The notes under the pieces: model-generated
What the model was told of the DNA's origin: nothing
What the model saw: only the letters and a program-made list of their open reading frames with translations
Database searches by the model: none
In this document: piece after piece, positions 38,003 through 45,959 of the stretch
Layout of the letters: the number at the start of each line of letters is the position of its first letter
Numbering within the stretch: position 1 is the first letter of the stretch
Made by a program: the position numbers and the translations under genes
Assembly: GCF_003285005.1 (NCBI RefSeq)
Contig: NZ_QMFA01000038.1
Span: forward strand, 1-64,000
DNA from: Paenibacillus sp. YN15
GTDB lineage: Bacteria > Bacillota > Bacilli > Paenibacillales > NBRC-103111
Direction: 5' to 3'
Length of the DNA stretch: 64,000 nucleotides

Positions 38003-38477
38003 CTTTCATTCACCCCTCGTGCCTGCTTAAAGTTGCTGCTGTCATGCAATAACATGGTCCTGGCCAAAGGCCGGATCTGTTATGGAGAGCCTCAAACCGG
38101 GATACCGGCCAAGGGCAGCCTCTCCACCATTTATCGCCTTCCCGAAACCGGCGACAAGCCGGGTTCCGGTTGTTGCACCGCATCGGTTTGCTCCGCGCAA
38201 AATGCACAGAGTGATCCAGTATCATCTTCCTATAATTTGCCAAAATGGAAGAGAATATACCCGATCCGGATAATTGGTCAAATGGACACCGTCATGCGAC
38301 ATTTTCCTGCAAGATGCTTAAATGCCCGGAACGCCGGGTATAATAACCGTGACTTACGGACAGATCCGCAACTCCCGTCACCCCCGCAAAAAAACACTTG
38401 ACATTTTCAAAAATGAAAGACATGTCGCCCATCATAATTCTGACATTTTATAATCATATCACAAACAAAAAATCAAG
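38003..38477 (-). promoter_or_regulatory. rpoB upstream region with candidate promoter
   Basis: This 475-base gap has no gene. The best promoter on the minus strand is TTGACC (38276-38281), 16 bp, TATATT (38254-38259), giving a leader of about 245 bases before rpoB. The leader has several GC-rich inverted segments (for example CCGGCTTGTCGCCGG-like at about 38145-38165), but I cannot identify a known regulator. A terminator-like hairpin for the preceding gene is at 38388-38426. Confidence 0.6.
38388..38426 (-). terminator. probable terminator after the RsmC-like gene
   Basis: On the minus strand GACAT...ATGTC enclose TTTCA/TGAAA, followed by AAGTGTTTTTTT. The stem is AT-rich and broken by a small bulge, so it may be leaky. 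It lies about 50 bases after the methyltransferase stop. Confidence 0.55.
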
Positions 38478-39083
38478 TCAAACTTTTTTCTTGGCGCGGA
38501 AGATTCTGTACCCCTTGTCCTTGGTGACTTCCTCCACCTGATCTTCACCGAACAATTCCTCCAGCTTGGCCCACGCAGAGGGCGAACCCTGCTTCTTCTG
38601 AATGACAACCCACAGCGCTCCACCAACTGCCAGAGCATCGTACGCCTGGGTGAAAATCCGGTGCACCACTTCCTTCCCGGCCCGGATGGGCGGGTTGGTG
38701 AGAATGCAGTCGAAGGTTTCGCCGGCCACCGCTGCCAAAGCGTCGCTTTCGAGAATCCGGACATTTCCGATTCCGTTCAACGCCGCATTTTCCCTGGCCA
38801 GCTCCAGGGCCCGATTGTTCACATCCAGCATGGCGACCGTTCCCCGCTCTGCCAATACGGCAGCCGACAGTCCGATGGGCCCGTAGCCGCAGCCCACATC
38901 CAACACCCGCCCGTCCGGCGGAACCTCCATGGTTTCGATCAGAAGCGTACTCCCGAAATCAATGCCATGTTTGGAGAAAACCCCCGCATCGGAGCAGAAT
39001 GTCCACTTTCTCCCGCGGAGCTCCGCCTGAAACCGGAAGGTTTCCCGGCTGGAGACCGGCTTGGAGGTATAATAATGATCCAC
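38478..39083 (-). CDS. class I SAM-dependent methyltransferase, RsmC-like (YbxB)
   Basis: The 201-aa enzyme has the SAM motif I (VLDVGCGYGPIGLSAA, about residue 62) and the N-methylation motif NPPIRAGKEVVHRI. It is the single-domain form of RsmC/RlmG-type rRNA guanine-N2 methyltransferases; B. subtilis YbxB lies in the same place between rplL and rpoB. The exact rRNA site is not shown by the sequence. I chose the GTG at 39083 (AAAGGGGGC 8 bases upstream, VDHYYTSKP as in YbxB); an earlier start would add 28 unlikely residues. Confidence 0.88.
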   Translation of the reverse strand: MDHYYTSKPVSSRETFRFQAELRGRKWTFCSDAGVFSKHGIDFGSTLLIETMEVPPDGRVLDVGCGYGPIGLSAAVLAERGTVAMLDVNNRALELARENAALNGIGNVRILESDALAAVAGETFDCILTNPPIRAGKEVVHRIFTQAYDALAVGGALWVVIQKKQGSPSAWAKLEELFGEDQVEEVTKDKGYRIFRAKKKV

Positions 39084-39182
39084 AGCGGCTCGCCCCCTTT
39101 CCTGATAAAAGTATGCGTTCTCCTTCTTGCCGGTAGTCCGTCTCCACCGGAGAGAAAGACAGCGCACCCGTTAACAGCACAA

Positions 39183-39205
39183 ACCCCTTGAAGAATCTTC
39201 AAGGG
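39183..39205 (-). terminator. terminator after rplL
   Basis: A perfect stem CCCCTTGAAG / CTTCAAGGGG with a 3-base loop lies 24 bases past the rplL stop. The T-run on the minus strand is poor (TTTGTGCTGTT), so some read-through to the methyltransferase gene is likely. Confidence 0.7.
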
Positions 39206-39228
39206 GTCCTATGTGCAGCAAAGTGGAA

Positions 39229-39591
39229 TTACTTCACTTCTACAGTTGCGCCTGCTTCGGTCAGCTTAGCCTTAACAGCTTCAGCCTCGTCCTTGGCAAC
39301 CTTTTCCTTGATCGGCTTCGGTGCGCCGTCAACCAGATCCTTAGCTTCCTTCAGGCCCAGACCGGTGATTTCACGAACAACCTTGATTACGTTGATCTTG
39401 GATGCGCCGGCATTGGTCAGGATAACGTCAAATTCAGTTTGCTCTTCTTCAACCGGAGCTGCTGCTGCTGCGCCTACAACGGTAGGAGCTGCTGCAGTTA
39501 CGCCGAATTCTTCCTCGATTGCTTTAACCAGATCGTTCAGGTCCAGAACGGTCATGCCTTTAATGGCTTCAATGATTTGCTCTTTGCTCAT
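39229..39591 (-). CDS. rplL: 50S ribosomal protein L7/L12
   Basis: The 120-aa stalk protein has the dimerising N-terminal domain ([20 protein letters not shown]), an Ala-rich hinge and the factor-binding C-terminal domain ([20 protein letters not shown]). ATG at 39591 has AGGAGG upstream. It is present as dimers on L10 and recruits translation GTPases. Confidence 0.97.
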   Translation of the reverse strand: MSKEQIIEAIKGMTVLDLNDLVKAIEEEFGVTAAAPTVVGAAAAAPVEEEQTEFDVILTNAGASKINVIKVVREITGLGLKEAKDLVDGAPKPIKEKVAKDEAEAVKAKLTEAGATVEVK

Positions 39592-39648
39592 GGTTAAACC
39601 TCCTATGTTCAATCCTATAATTTTTTAGAAAACGGGAATTTCGGGTCC

Positions 39649-39697
39649 CCGGCAAAGTACCAGGAATAAGCTTCGAAGCTTATCTTCACTTTGCTGG
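39649..39697 (-). repeat. nested hairpin between rplJ and rplL
   Basis: An outer stem CCGGCAAAGT / ACTTTGCTGG (39649-39658 with 39688-39697, 9 of 10 pairs) encloses a perfect 18-base palindrome ATAAGCTTCGAAGCTTAT (39666-39683). It fills the 112-base gap and has no T-run. It could tune the rplL to rplJ ratio by processing or attenuation; this is inference. Confidence 0.55.
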
Positions 39698-39703
39698 GAT
39701 GTC

Positions 39704-40198
39704 TTACGCTTCTTGCTTCTCGGCAACAGCCTTAACCGCAAGGGCGAAGTTGCGCATCGGCGCTTGCAGCACGCTGAGCAGCATGGACAGCAGGCCTTCG
39801 CGGGAAGGCAGATCAGCCAATGCCTTCAGTTGAGCGGCATCGACAACGCGTCCTTCGACAACGCCGCCTTTGATTTGAAGCTTGTCGTTCTTCTTGGCGA
39901 AATCAGCCAGCACCTTGGCAGGAGCGACAACGTCCTTGCCGAAAGCCACAGCTGTAGGTCCAGTCAGAACAGCGTCCAGCTCGGTCAGGTTGGCCTCGGC
40001 GGTAGCGCGGCGGACCAGGGTGTTTTTCAACACTTGGAATTCAACGCCTGCTTCGCGGAGGTTCTTCCGCAGCTGGGTTACTTGAGCAACAGTCAGACCA
40101 CGGTAGTCGGCAACTACGGTGCAGGAGCTCTCCTGCAGCTTGGCAGTCACTTCGTTTACCATTTGTTGTTTTTGTTCCAGAACTTTTGCATTAGGCAT
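39704..40198 (-). CDS. rplJ: 50S ribosomal protein L10
   Basis: The 164-aa protein has the rRNA-binding N-terminal domain ([34 protein letters not shown]) and a C-terminal helix ([31 protein letters not shown]) that carries L7/L12 dimers. It is preceded by an L10 leader with an attenuator, so its own product is expected to control it. Confidence 0.97.
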   Translation of the reverse strand: MPNAKVLEQKQQMVNEVTAKLQESSCTVVADYRGLTVAQVTQLRKNLREAGVEFQVLKNTLVRRATAEANLTELDAVLTGPTAVAFGKDVVAPAKVLADFAKKNDKLQIKGGVVEGRVVDAAQLKALADLPSREGLLSMLLSVLQAPMRNFALAVKAVAEKQEA

Positions 40199-40206
40199 TC
40201 GTTACA

Positions 40207-40252
40207 CCTCCTAGGAAAGCTTTGCGAAAAAGCAAAACTGTATTCGACACAT
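40207..40252 (-). repeat. hairpin-linker intergenic element, copy C, ending at the rplJ ribosome binding site
   Basis: On the minus strand ATGTGTCGAATAC (40240-40252) is followed by AGTTTTGC-TTTTTC-GCAAAGCT (40218-40239) and CCTAGGAGG. Stem, CGAA in the linker and the terminal TAGGAGG match copy A before rpmJ base for base over most of the length. The upstream hairpin seen in the other copies is not obvious here. Confidence 0.65.
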
Positions 40253-40277
40253 ACGGCAACCTGCGCTGCTGAAGGCA

Positions 40278-40309
40278 TAAAAAATGCCCTCGTTAGACGA
40301 CGAAGGCAT
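40278..40309 (-). terminator. attenuator of the L10 leader
   Basis: ATGCCTTCGT and ACGAGGGCAT (minus strand) form a 10-bp stem with one mismatch or wobble, followed by TTTTTTA. It lies between the leader fold and rplJ and is the rho-independent terminator expected in Bacillales L10 leaders. Confidence 0.88.
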
Positions 40310-40425
40310 GATGGATTCAAATCGATTCAAGCAAAGGATCGATCTATATCATAACACCTCGGCAGGAGATTAAGCCTTGCGGCACCTGCTGTCTACGGTC
40401 AGCATATTCACTTTTGAAAAACCTC
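40310..40425 (-). ncRNA. ribosomal protein L10 leader
   Basis: On the minus strand this region contains GCAGGTGCCGCAAGGCTTAA and TCCTGCCGAGGTGTTATGAT, matching the conserved core of the L10 leader: a stem GCAGG/CCTGC and an internal kink-turn-like region recognised by the L10(L12)4 complex. It lies downstream of a promoter and upstream of a terminator hairpin. The established mechanism for the family is that excess L10-L12 complex promotes termination. Confidence 0.85.
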
Positions 40426-40429
40426 ACTT

Positions 40430-40459
40430 ATCCTAACACAGATGAGGCGCGCAAGTCAA
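40430..40459 (-). promoter_or_regulatory. promoter of rplJ-rplL
   Basis: TTGACT (40454-40459) and TAGGAT (40430-40435) on the minus strand are 18 bp apart, between rplA and the L10 leader. Confidence 0.75.
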
Positions 40460-40469
40460 ATGCCAATTT

Positions 40470-41162
40470 TTAGCGGTATGCAGCAACGTTGAGCTTTACA
40501 CTCGGGCCCATAGTAGAGGACACCGCGGCGCTCTTCAGGTATACACCCTTGGCTGCAGCAGGCTTGGCACGAACAAGCGCATCAATCAGGGCCTTCAGGT
40601 TTTCATTCAGCTTCACGGCGTCGAAGGAAGCCTTGCCGATAGGAGCATGAATTTGACCGGCTCTGTCGAGACGATACTCGATTTTACCTGCTTTGATTTC
40701 ACCGATAGCCTTGGTTACGTCGAACGTAACAGTACCGGCCTTGGGGTTCGGCATCAAACCCTTACCGCCCAGCAGACGGCCCAGCTTACCCACTTCGCTC
40801 ATCATGTCCGGCGTAGCTACGCAGACATCAAAGTCGAACCAGCCTTGCTGGATTTTGTTGATCATGTCGGCATCGCCAACGAAATCGGCTCCGGCAGCTT
40901 CCGCTTCCTTCGCTTTGTCGCCCTTGGCGAATACAAGCACGCGCTTGGTTTTGCCTGTGCCGTGGGGCAGTACAACTACGCCGCGGACAGCTTGGTCTTG
41001 CTTCTTGGGGTCTACGCCCAGACGAACGGCAACCTCAACGGTTTCGTCGAACTTGGCGGTAGCCATTTTCTTCACGAGCTCAACTGCTTCCGCAGCATCG
41101 TAAAGCGCTTCTGCGTTTACGTTCTTAGCCGCTTCGGCATATTTCTTACCGTGTTTAGCCAT
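40470..41162 (-). CDS. rplA: 50S ribosomal protein L1
   Basis: The 230-aa protein begins [20 protein letters not shown] and has the RNA-binding block [20 protein letters not shown] and [18 protein letters not shown]1 forms the mobile stalk near the E site. It follows rplK in a two-gene unit; in many bacteria L1 represses translation of rplK-rplA. GGAGG precedes the ATG. Confidence 0.97.
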   Translation of the reverse strand: MAKHGKKYAEAAKNVNAEALYDAAEAVELVKKMATAKFDETVEVAVRLGVDPKKQDQAVRGVVVLPHGTGKTKRVLVFAKGDKAKEAEAAGADFVGDADMINKIQQGWFDFDVCVATPDMMSEVGKLGRLLGGKGLMPNPKAGTVTFDVTKAIGEIKAGKIEYRLDRAGQIHAPIGKASFDAVKLNENLKALIDALVRAKPAAAKGVYLKSAAVSSTMGPSVKLNVAAYR

Positions 41163-41226
41163 GTACGGTTCCTCCTTTGTGGTGTTAGCGGAATATCCTC
41201 CCACTTGGTCAATCAGTGAAGACTGA

Positions 41227-41652
41227 TTAGTCTTCGATTACGATACCCATGCTGCGGGCAGTGCCTTCCACCATGCGCATAGCCGCTTCCACGGACGCTG
41301 CATTCAGGTCGGGCATTTTTTGTTCGGCGATCTCACGCACCTTGGCGCGTTTAACGGTAGCCACTTTCTTCTTGTTGGGTTCGCCGGACCCCTTGGGGAC
41401 GTTGGCGGCCACGCGAAGCAGAACGGCTGCGGGCGGAGTTTTGGTTTCGAATGTAAAGGAACGGTCCTCGAACACCGTGATGACAACCGGAATGATCAGA
41501 CCGGCTTGATCGGCGGTACGGGCATTGAATTCCTTACAGAACGCCATAATGTTCACGCCTGCTTGACCCAGCGCAGGACCGATCGGCGGTGCCGGATTCG
41601 CTTTACCTGCTGCAACTTGGAGCTTCACCATTTTGATAACTTTCTTTGCCAT
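41227..41652 (-). CDS. rplK: 50S ribosomal protein L11
   Basis: The 141-aa protein begins [20 protein letters not shown] and contains [20 protein letters not shown], the proline-rich face where thiostrepton acts and which RelA needs to sense uncharged tRNA. ATG 41652 has AGGAGGTG upstream; the upstream open frame covers the leader. Confidence 0.97.
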   Translation of the reverse strand: MAKKVIKMVKLQVAAGKANPAPPIGPALGQAGVNIMAFCKEFNARTADQAGLIIPVVITVFEDRSFTFETKTPPAAVLLRVAANVPKGSGEPNKKKVATVKRAKVREIAEQKMPDLNAASVEAAMRMVEGTARSMGIVIED

Positions 41653-41815
41653 TGCTATAGACACCTCCTTGCGAAATGTGGTACAGATGGGGTGCTGCCC
41701 CTCCCACCGCGGACAAACGCAATATGCGCCAGCCGCAAACACCGGCCGCTTCTCACTTAAAACGGCCAGAGCGAATCCACGCTGCCGTGTGTGTCACTGC
41801 CGGCAGCCCGCATGC
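41653..41815 (-). promoter_or_regulatory. leader region of rplK-rplA
   Basis: This 163-base gap lies between the nusG terminator and rplK. It is GC-rich with several short inverted segments (GCCGGCAGTG..CACGGC and GGCCGG..GCGGC types). I find no convincing sigma-A promoter in it, so rplK-rplA may depend partly on read-through from nusG. An L1-binding leader is possible but not shown. Confidence 0.35.
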
Positions 41816-41839
41816 AAATAAAAGCGGAGAAGTCCGCTT
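41816..41839 (-). terminator. terminator after nusG
   Basis: AAGCGGA-CTTC-TCCGCTT is a perfect 7-bp stem followed by TTATTT on the minus strand, 17 bases after the nusG stop codon. Confidence 0.75.
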
Positions 41840-41855
41840 CATGCGGCGGATGCAT

Positions 41856-42389
41856 TTATACTTTCTCCACCTGAGTAAATTCCAACTCAAGCGGTGTTTC
41901 CCTGCCGAACATGTTGACATGAACCTTCAGCTTCATCTTTTCCGGCAGAATTTCTTCCACGGAGCCGACAAAATTGGCGAAGGGACCCACTTTGACGCGG
42001 ACCATTTCCTTCAGCTCAAAATCAATTTTCGGCTTCGGCTCTTCCATGCCCATATGCTTCAGGATGGATTCCACTTCCTCGGGAAGCAGAGCGGTCGGCT
42101 TCGAGCCGGAGCCGGTAGAACCGACAAACCCCGTTACGCCGGGCGTATTGCGGACAACGTACCAAGACTCGTCCGTCTGGATCATCTCCACCAATACATA
42201 ACCGGGGTAAACCTTGCGCTGAACCGTCTTCTTCTTGCCGTCCTTGTTGACCACTTCTTCTTCAGTGGGCACCAAAGCACGGAAGATCTTGTCCTGCATG
42301 TTCATGGATTCGACGCGCTTTTCCAGGTTTGCTTTTACCTTGTTTTCGTAACCCGAATACGTGTGGACGACATACCATCTTTTCTCCAT
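41856..42389 (-). CDS. nusG: transcription termination/antitermination protein NusG
   Basis: The 177-aa protein has the N-terminal NGN domain (KRWYVVHTYSGYENKVKANL ... YPGYVLVEM) and a C-terminal KOW domain (VRVKVGPFANFVGSVEEILP). NusG binds RNA polymerase and, in Bacillus, promotes sequence-specific pausing. It follows secE in the usual rpmG-secE-nusG unit. Confidence 0.97.
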   Translation of the reverse strand: MEKRWYVVHTYSGYENKVKANLEKRVESMNMQDKIFRALVPTEEEVVNKDGKKKTVQRKVYPGYVLVEMIQTDESWYVVRNTPGVTGFVGSTGSGSKPTALLPEEVESILKHMGMEEPKPKIDFELKEMVRVKVGPFANFVGSVEEILPEKMKLKVHVNMFGRETPLELEFTQVEKV

Positions 42390-42401
42390 TGACGCCGGCC
42401 C

Positions 42402-42614
42402 CTATTCTGTGACCAGGCGAATCAGCTCGGAGATGCCCAGGTCAAGAACGTAGAAGTATAGGGTAACAAACAGCACCGTACCAACAACAACCAGCGTATA
42501 GCTGATCATTTCTTTCCTGGTCGGCCACTTGACTTTCTTGAGCTCGGACCAGGCATCGGCGAAAAAGCCGAAAAAGGAACCGAAGCTACGCTTCATTTTG
42601 TCCACAAAAGCCAC
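42402..42614 (-). CDS. secE: protein translocase subunit SecE
   Basis: The 70-aa protein is the short single-span SecE (AWSELKKVKWPTRKEMISYT, followed by a membrane segment at about residues 38-60). It clamps SecY in the SecYEG channel. The start is GTG with GGAGG 6 bases upstream. Confidence 0.95.
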   Translation of the reverse strand: MAFVDKMKRSFGSFFGFFADAWSELKKVKWPTRKEMISYTLVVVGTVLFVTLYFYVLDLGISELIRLVTE

Positions 42615-42632
42615 GACTGCACCTCCAAAAAC

Positions 42633-42782
42633 TTACCGAGTTTCGCGATGGACTGTAGGCTCATTGCAATACTTGCAATACTTCTTCAGCTCCATGCGGT
42701 CCGGATTATTCCGCTTGTTCTTGTTGGACGTATAGTTCCGTTGTTTGCAGTTCGTGCAAGCCAAAGTAATGATAACCCGCAT
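42633..42782 (-). CDS. rpmG: 50S ribosomal protein L33 (zinc-binding form)
   Basis: The 49-aa protein reads [20 protein letters not shown] ... [14 protein letters not shown], with two C-x2-C pairs, so it is the zinc-binding C+ form. It precedes secE-nusG as in B. subtilis rpmGB. GGAGG is 9 bases before the ATG. Unlike B. subtilis, sigH is not directly upstream but 13 kb away. Confidence 0.96.
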   Translation of the reverse strand: MRVIITLACTNCKQRNYTSNKNKRNNPDRMELKKYCKYCNEPTVHRETR

Positions 42783-42868
42783 GTTTACACCTCCCATAGA
42801 CAACCTGAACTAATTAAAAACCCTGATTGTCTGGGACTCGCGTCTTAACAATTTAGGGTCACTAAAGC

Positions 42869-42897
42869 AGTCTATCATAACACGTTAAACGTGTCAA
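42869..42897 (-). promoter_or_regulatory. promoter of rpmG-secE-nusG
   Basis: A consensus TTGACA (42892-42897) and TAGACT (42869-42874) on the minus strand are 17 bp apart, about 90 bases before rpmG. The spacer contains a partly palindromic ACGTTTAACGT. The rest of 42898-43111 holds no gene that I can support. Confidence 0.72.
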
Positions 42898-43111
42898 GGA
42901 AGCATTTTTCTCCAGCAGCGCTTTCCCCGCCGGACTCCGCCCGCCGTCAGACTGCCTTTCATAGTTGTCGATCCGGTTTGTCCATCGCGTCTATTCGTTT
43001 TTTGCTAGTATTGCCCATAGAGTCGCGAGATAAACCTTGAAGCCGCGGCTGGCTGCAGCGAAAAAACAGCCTGCAGCCAGGCTTATTCCAAGCCGGCCGC
43101 AAGCTGCCCCG

Positions 43112-44092
43112 TCAGAGAGGCTTCACCGGAACGCAGATGTCTACGGCAAACCGGCCGTCCGCATCGGGGCCCGGCTCCGGATACAGCTCGAAGCACGGGC
43201 CGTCATCCGGGGCATATCCCGAGGACGGCAGCCAGGTGCCGTACACCCAGCCCCACGCCTCGGTATAATCCTGCACCCCCAGCCGGAACCGGGCAAAGGC
43301 GTATTTGCCGGGCGCCAGGGTCATTTTGCCGATGTCCCCATCCACCTGGGTATCCTCCGGCACCGTAAGGCATACGCTTAGGCGCAGCTTATCCTCGTCG
43401 GTAATTTCCGGACTGTCATGGTACATGATCAGGTGCTGGGTTTCGGGGAAACGGATCAGCCCCCGTGCGCCCGCCCATTTGAAAAGCTTGTCATTCAGCC
43501 GCTGAAACAGCTCTCCGTCTCCGGCATACGGCCCCACATACCGTACATACGCCAGGGTCCAGCCGGGAATTTCTTTTACCGTTACGGTGGTTGTGTTCTG
43601 TTCCATCTCGCACCTCCAGATTTGAGTATCGCCTGCATACTCAATATAAACCTTGGAGGCGGCCGCCGATTGCCCCGGATTGCGGTTCGCATTGCATGAA
43701 TTGCGGTCCATTATACCGAAATTGCTTTCGCTGCCCGCCGCCTTGCTCCGCCATTCGGTGGGGGAGAGGCCGAAGCGCTGCTTGAAGCCTCTGGCAAAGG
43801 AGGAAGACCCGCCGAAGCCCGTTTCCAGCGCCGCCTCGGTGACGCTGATCCGGGGATCGCTTGCCAGCAGGAACGCCGCCTTCTCCAGCCGCAGCCGCTG
43901 AATAAAGCCGAACAGGGTCTCCCCTGTCTGGCTTGCGAAAATCCGGTGAAAATGATATTTGGAGAAGCCCGCCACCCGGGACAGCTCCTCCAGTGTCAGC
44001 GGATCGGCAAGATGATTCTCAATATAATCCATTACACCGTGAACCCGCGCGGCATATTCCCTGGCGTTGCCCGCCAACTGCTCCCGCTCCAT
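43112..44092 (-). CDS. AraC-family regulator with GyrI-like ligand-binding domain
   Basis: The 326-aa protein has an N-terminal pair of AraC helix-turn-helix motifs (residues ~10-115: LTLEELSRVAGFSKYHFHRI, GFGGSSSFARGFKQRFGLSP) and a C-terminal GyrI-like/effector-binding domain (about 168-326, VKEIPGWTLAYVRYVGPYAG). Rob-like and SbmC-like proteins of this layout bind small amphipathic ligands, and many regulate drug or stress responses. The ligand here is unknown. GGGAGG precedes the ATG. It diverges from the leucine dehydrogenase gene, which may be its target. Confidence 0.9.
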   Translation of the reverse strand: MEREQLAGNAREYAARVHGVMDYIENHLADPLTLEELSRVAGFSKYHFHRIFASQTGETLFGFIQRLRLEKAAFLLASDPRISVTEAALETGFGGSSSFARGFKQRFGLSPTEWRSKAAGSESNFGIMDRNSCNANRNPGQSAAASKVYIEYAGDTQIWRCEMEQNTTTVTVKEIPGWTLAYVRYVGPYAGDGELFQRLNDKLFKWAGARGLIRFPETQHLIMYHDSPEITDEDKLRLSVCLTVPEDTQVDGDIGKMTLAPGKYAFARFRLGVQDYTEAWGWVYGTWLPSSGYAPDDGPCFELYPEPGPDADGRFAVDICVPVKPL

Positions 44093-44172
44093 AGAAACCT
44101 CCCGAAAACTGCTGCTTATTGGTTGAGCATCCGTTAATAAGAATTCCCGTTCATCTTACCACGGCGGCCTTC

Positions 44173-44201
44173 TTGACGAAAAGCCCCGCCCGTCTTAGGC
44201 T
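44173..44201 (+). promoter_or_regulatory. candidate promoter of leucine dehydrogenase
   Basis: TTGACG (44173-44178) and TAGGCT (44196-44201) are 17 bp apart in the 161-base gap between the divergent AraC and dehydrogenase genes. The -10 is weak, which would suit an activator such as the neighbouring AraC protein. Confidence 0.4.
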
Positions 44202-44253
44202 GATAAGGAGACAAAGAACAGGATAACGGCACAGATCAGGAAGGTGGAGGGCC

Positions 44254-45312
44254 ATGAGGCTGTTTGAAATGATGGAGAAGGATGATTACGAGCAAGTGGT
44301 GTTTTGCCAGGACAAGGCCTCCGGCCTCAAGGCGATAATCGCCATCCATGACACCACCTTGGGCCCCGCATTGGGCGGTACCCGCATGTGGAATTACGCC
44401 TCCGAAGAAGAGGCGCTGACGGATGTGCTGCGGCTGGCCCGGGGCATGACCTATAAGAATGCGGCGGCGGGACTGGCGCTGGGGGGCGGCAAAACCGTCA
44501 TCATCGGCGATTCCAAAACCGCCAAGAACGAAGCCATGTTCCGCGCCTTCGGCCGTTATGTGCAAGGGCTGGCGGGACGCTATATCACCGCCGAAGATGT
44601 GGGCACCTGCGTGGAGGATATGGAGATCGTCAGCGAGCATACCCAATACGTTGCAGGGCTGGCCAAGTCCAGAGGCTCGTCGGGCGATCCGTCTCCGGCC
44701 ACCGCTTATGGCGTATACGTGGGGATGAAGGCCGCGGCGCGGGAAGCCTTCGGCGCGGACAGCCTGGCCGGACTGACAGTGGCGGTTCAGGGGGTGGGCC
44801 ATGTGGGCTACTACCTGTGCAAGCACCTGCACCAGGAGGGAGCCCGGATCGTGGCTGCCGACCTGAACAGGGAGGCGCTGGCCCAGGTGGAGGCGGAATT
44901 CGGAGCCGCCATCATCAGCCCGGACGCCATCTATGGGGCGGCCTGCGATATTTACGCCCCCTGCGCCCTGGGCGCAACGCTGAACGATGCCACCATTCCG
45001 GCGCTGAAGGCCAAGGTGGTTGCAGGCGCAGCCAACAACCAGCTGAAGGAGCCGCGGCACGGCTTGGCGCTGGCGGAGCGCGGCATCCTCTACGCGCCGG
45101 ATTATGTCATCAACGCCGGCGGCGTGATCAACATCGCCAACGAGCAAGGCGGCTATGATGAGGAGCGGGCGTTCCGGCAGGTAGCCAACATCCGGCATAA
45201 CCTGGAGGAAGTGTTCCGCATCGCCGCAGCGGAAAAGATGCTGCCCCACGAGGCGGCCGACCGCCTGGCCGAGAACCGCCTGGCCGACGCAAAAGCGGCC
45301 GCAGCCAAATAA
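44254..45312 (+). CDS. bcd: leucine dehydrogenase (Glu/Leu/Phe/Val dehydrogenase family)
   Basis: The 352-aa enzyme oxidatively deaminates branched-chain amino acids with NAD. It matches Bacillus leucine dehydrogenase closely: [55 protein letters not shown] with the catalytic Lys, and the NAD domain [17 protein letters not shown]. The usual GGAK is GGGK here. It is a single gene on the plus strand inside an otherwise minus-strand block. Separate branched-chain keto acid dehydrogenase genes, often next to bcd, are not present in the window. Strong GGAGG before the ATG. Confidence 0.9.
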   Translation: MRLFEMMEKDDYEQVVFCQDKASGLKAIIAIHDTTLGPALGGTRMWNYASEEEALTDVLRLARGMTYKNAAAGLALGGGKTVIIGDSKTAKNEAMFRAFGRYVQGLAGRYITAEDVGTCVEDMEIVSEHTQYVAGLAKSRGSSGDPSPATAYGVYVGMKAAAREAFGADSLAGLTVAVQGVGHVGYYLCKHLHQEGARIVAADLNREALAQVEAEFGAAIISPDAIYGAACDIYAPCALGATLNDATIPALKAKVVAGAANNQLKEPRHGLALAERGILYAPDYVINAGGVINIANEQGGYDEERAFRQVANIRHNLEEVFRIAAAEKMLPHEAADRLAENRLADAKAAAAK

Positions 45313-45905
45313 GAACGGACAAAGAGAGGCCCTATGAGACATGAGGCACATCCTAAGAGCAGCTCCCGGGCTGTATTATGGGGTATGCAGCAGCTCATGG
45401 GCCTTTTCTCCGTAAAGCTCGCCCAGAGGTACTCCTTGCAGATACACATCACCTCCTCGTTTTTGCGGGACTTGCGATGAGGCTTGTCGGTATGGATTTA
45501 TATTCTATATATGGCGTTTATAACCATAGCCTATGGAATTGTAGCGCCGCTTTTAAAAAACTGGCCTGCCGGCGACTTTGGCGCCATACATTTGCTTAGG
45601 AGTTTCAGTTTGGCGGACCGTGGTTCCGTTATTTCGCAAAAATCTGCCTTTTCTTCTCCTGCGCGGACTCCAATTCCGTTAAGTGTGGAAAATCTGGAGT
45701 TCCCTTGCCTCTGGAGCAAAATAGCGAATCGTCTGTCCGTGAAAATCTGAAAACGGGCCAAATGCGGAAAATAACGGATCGTCTGTCCGCAACCATCAGA
45801 CGGCCGCCCACCGCGCCCCCTCCATACTCTGTCCTTCGCACCCCACCAATATTTTCCCAAGCAGAAGACATCTTCGCTCCGAAGGTTATAAATTCCTTAC
45901 GCGCC
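45313..45905. repeat. gene-poor stretch with degenerate ACGGA/TCCGTTA repeats
   Basis: About 600 bases with no supportable gene. Between 45620 and 45810 the motifs TTCCGTTA (twice), ATAACGGATCGTCTGTCCGC and ATAGCGAATCGTCTGTCCGT occur; the last two are a direct repeat about 50 bases apart. The same type of motif recurs at 60811-60995. The first 100 bases hold a long-range inverted repeat (GGCCCTATGAG near 45328 and CTCATGGGCC near 45394, then TTTTCT) that may end the dehydrogenase transcript. Confidence 0.45.
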
Positions 45906-45933
45906 AAAAAGCCCGGACCTGACGGCCCGAGCT
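45906..45933 (-). terminator. terminator of the sugar transport operon
   Basis: On the minus strand AGCTCGGGCC-GTCA-GGTCCGGGCT pairs fully with two G-U pairs and is followed by TTTTTGG. It lies 27 bases after the DUF1861 gene. Confidence 0.82.
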
Positions 45934-45959
45934 CTTGAAATACAGGTTAGAGACACGCC

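Noticed and set aside
45378-45750. small plus-strand frames downstream of leucine dehydrogenase
   Set aside because: Frames are short, overlap each other in several phases, lack ribosome binding sites and fall on repeat-like sequence.
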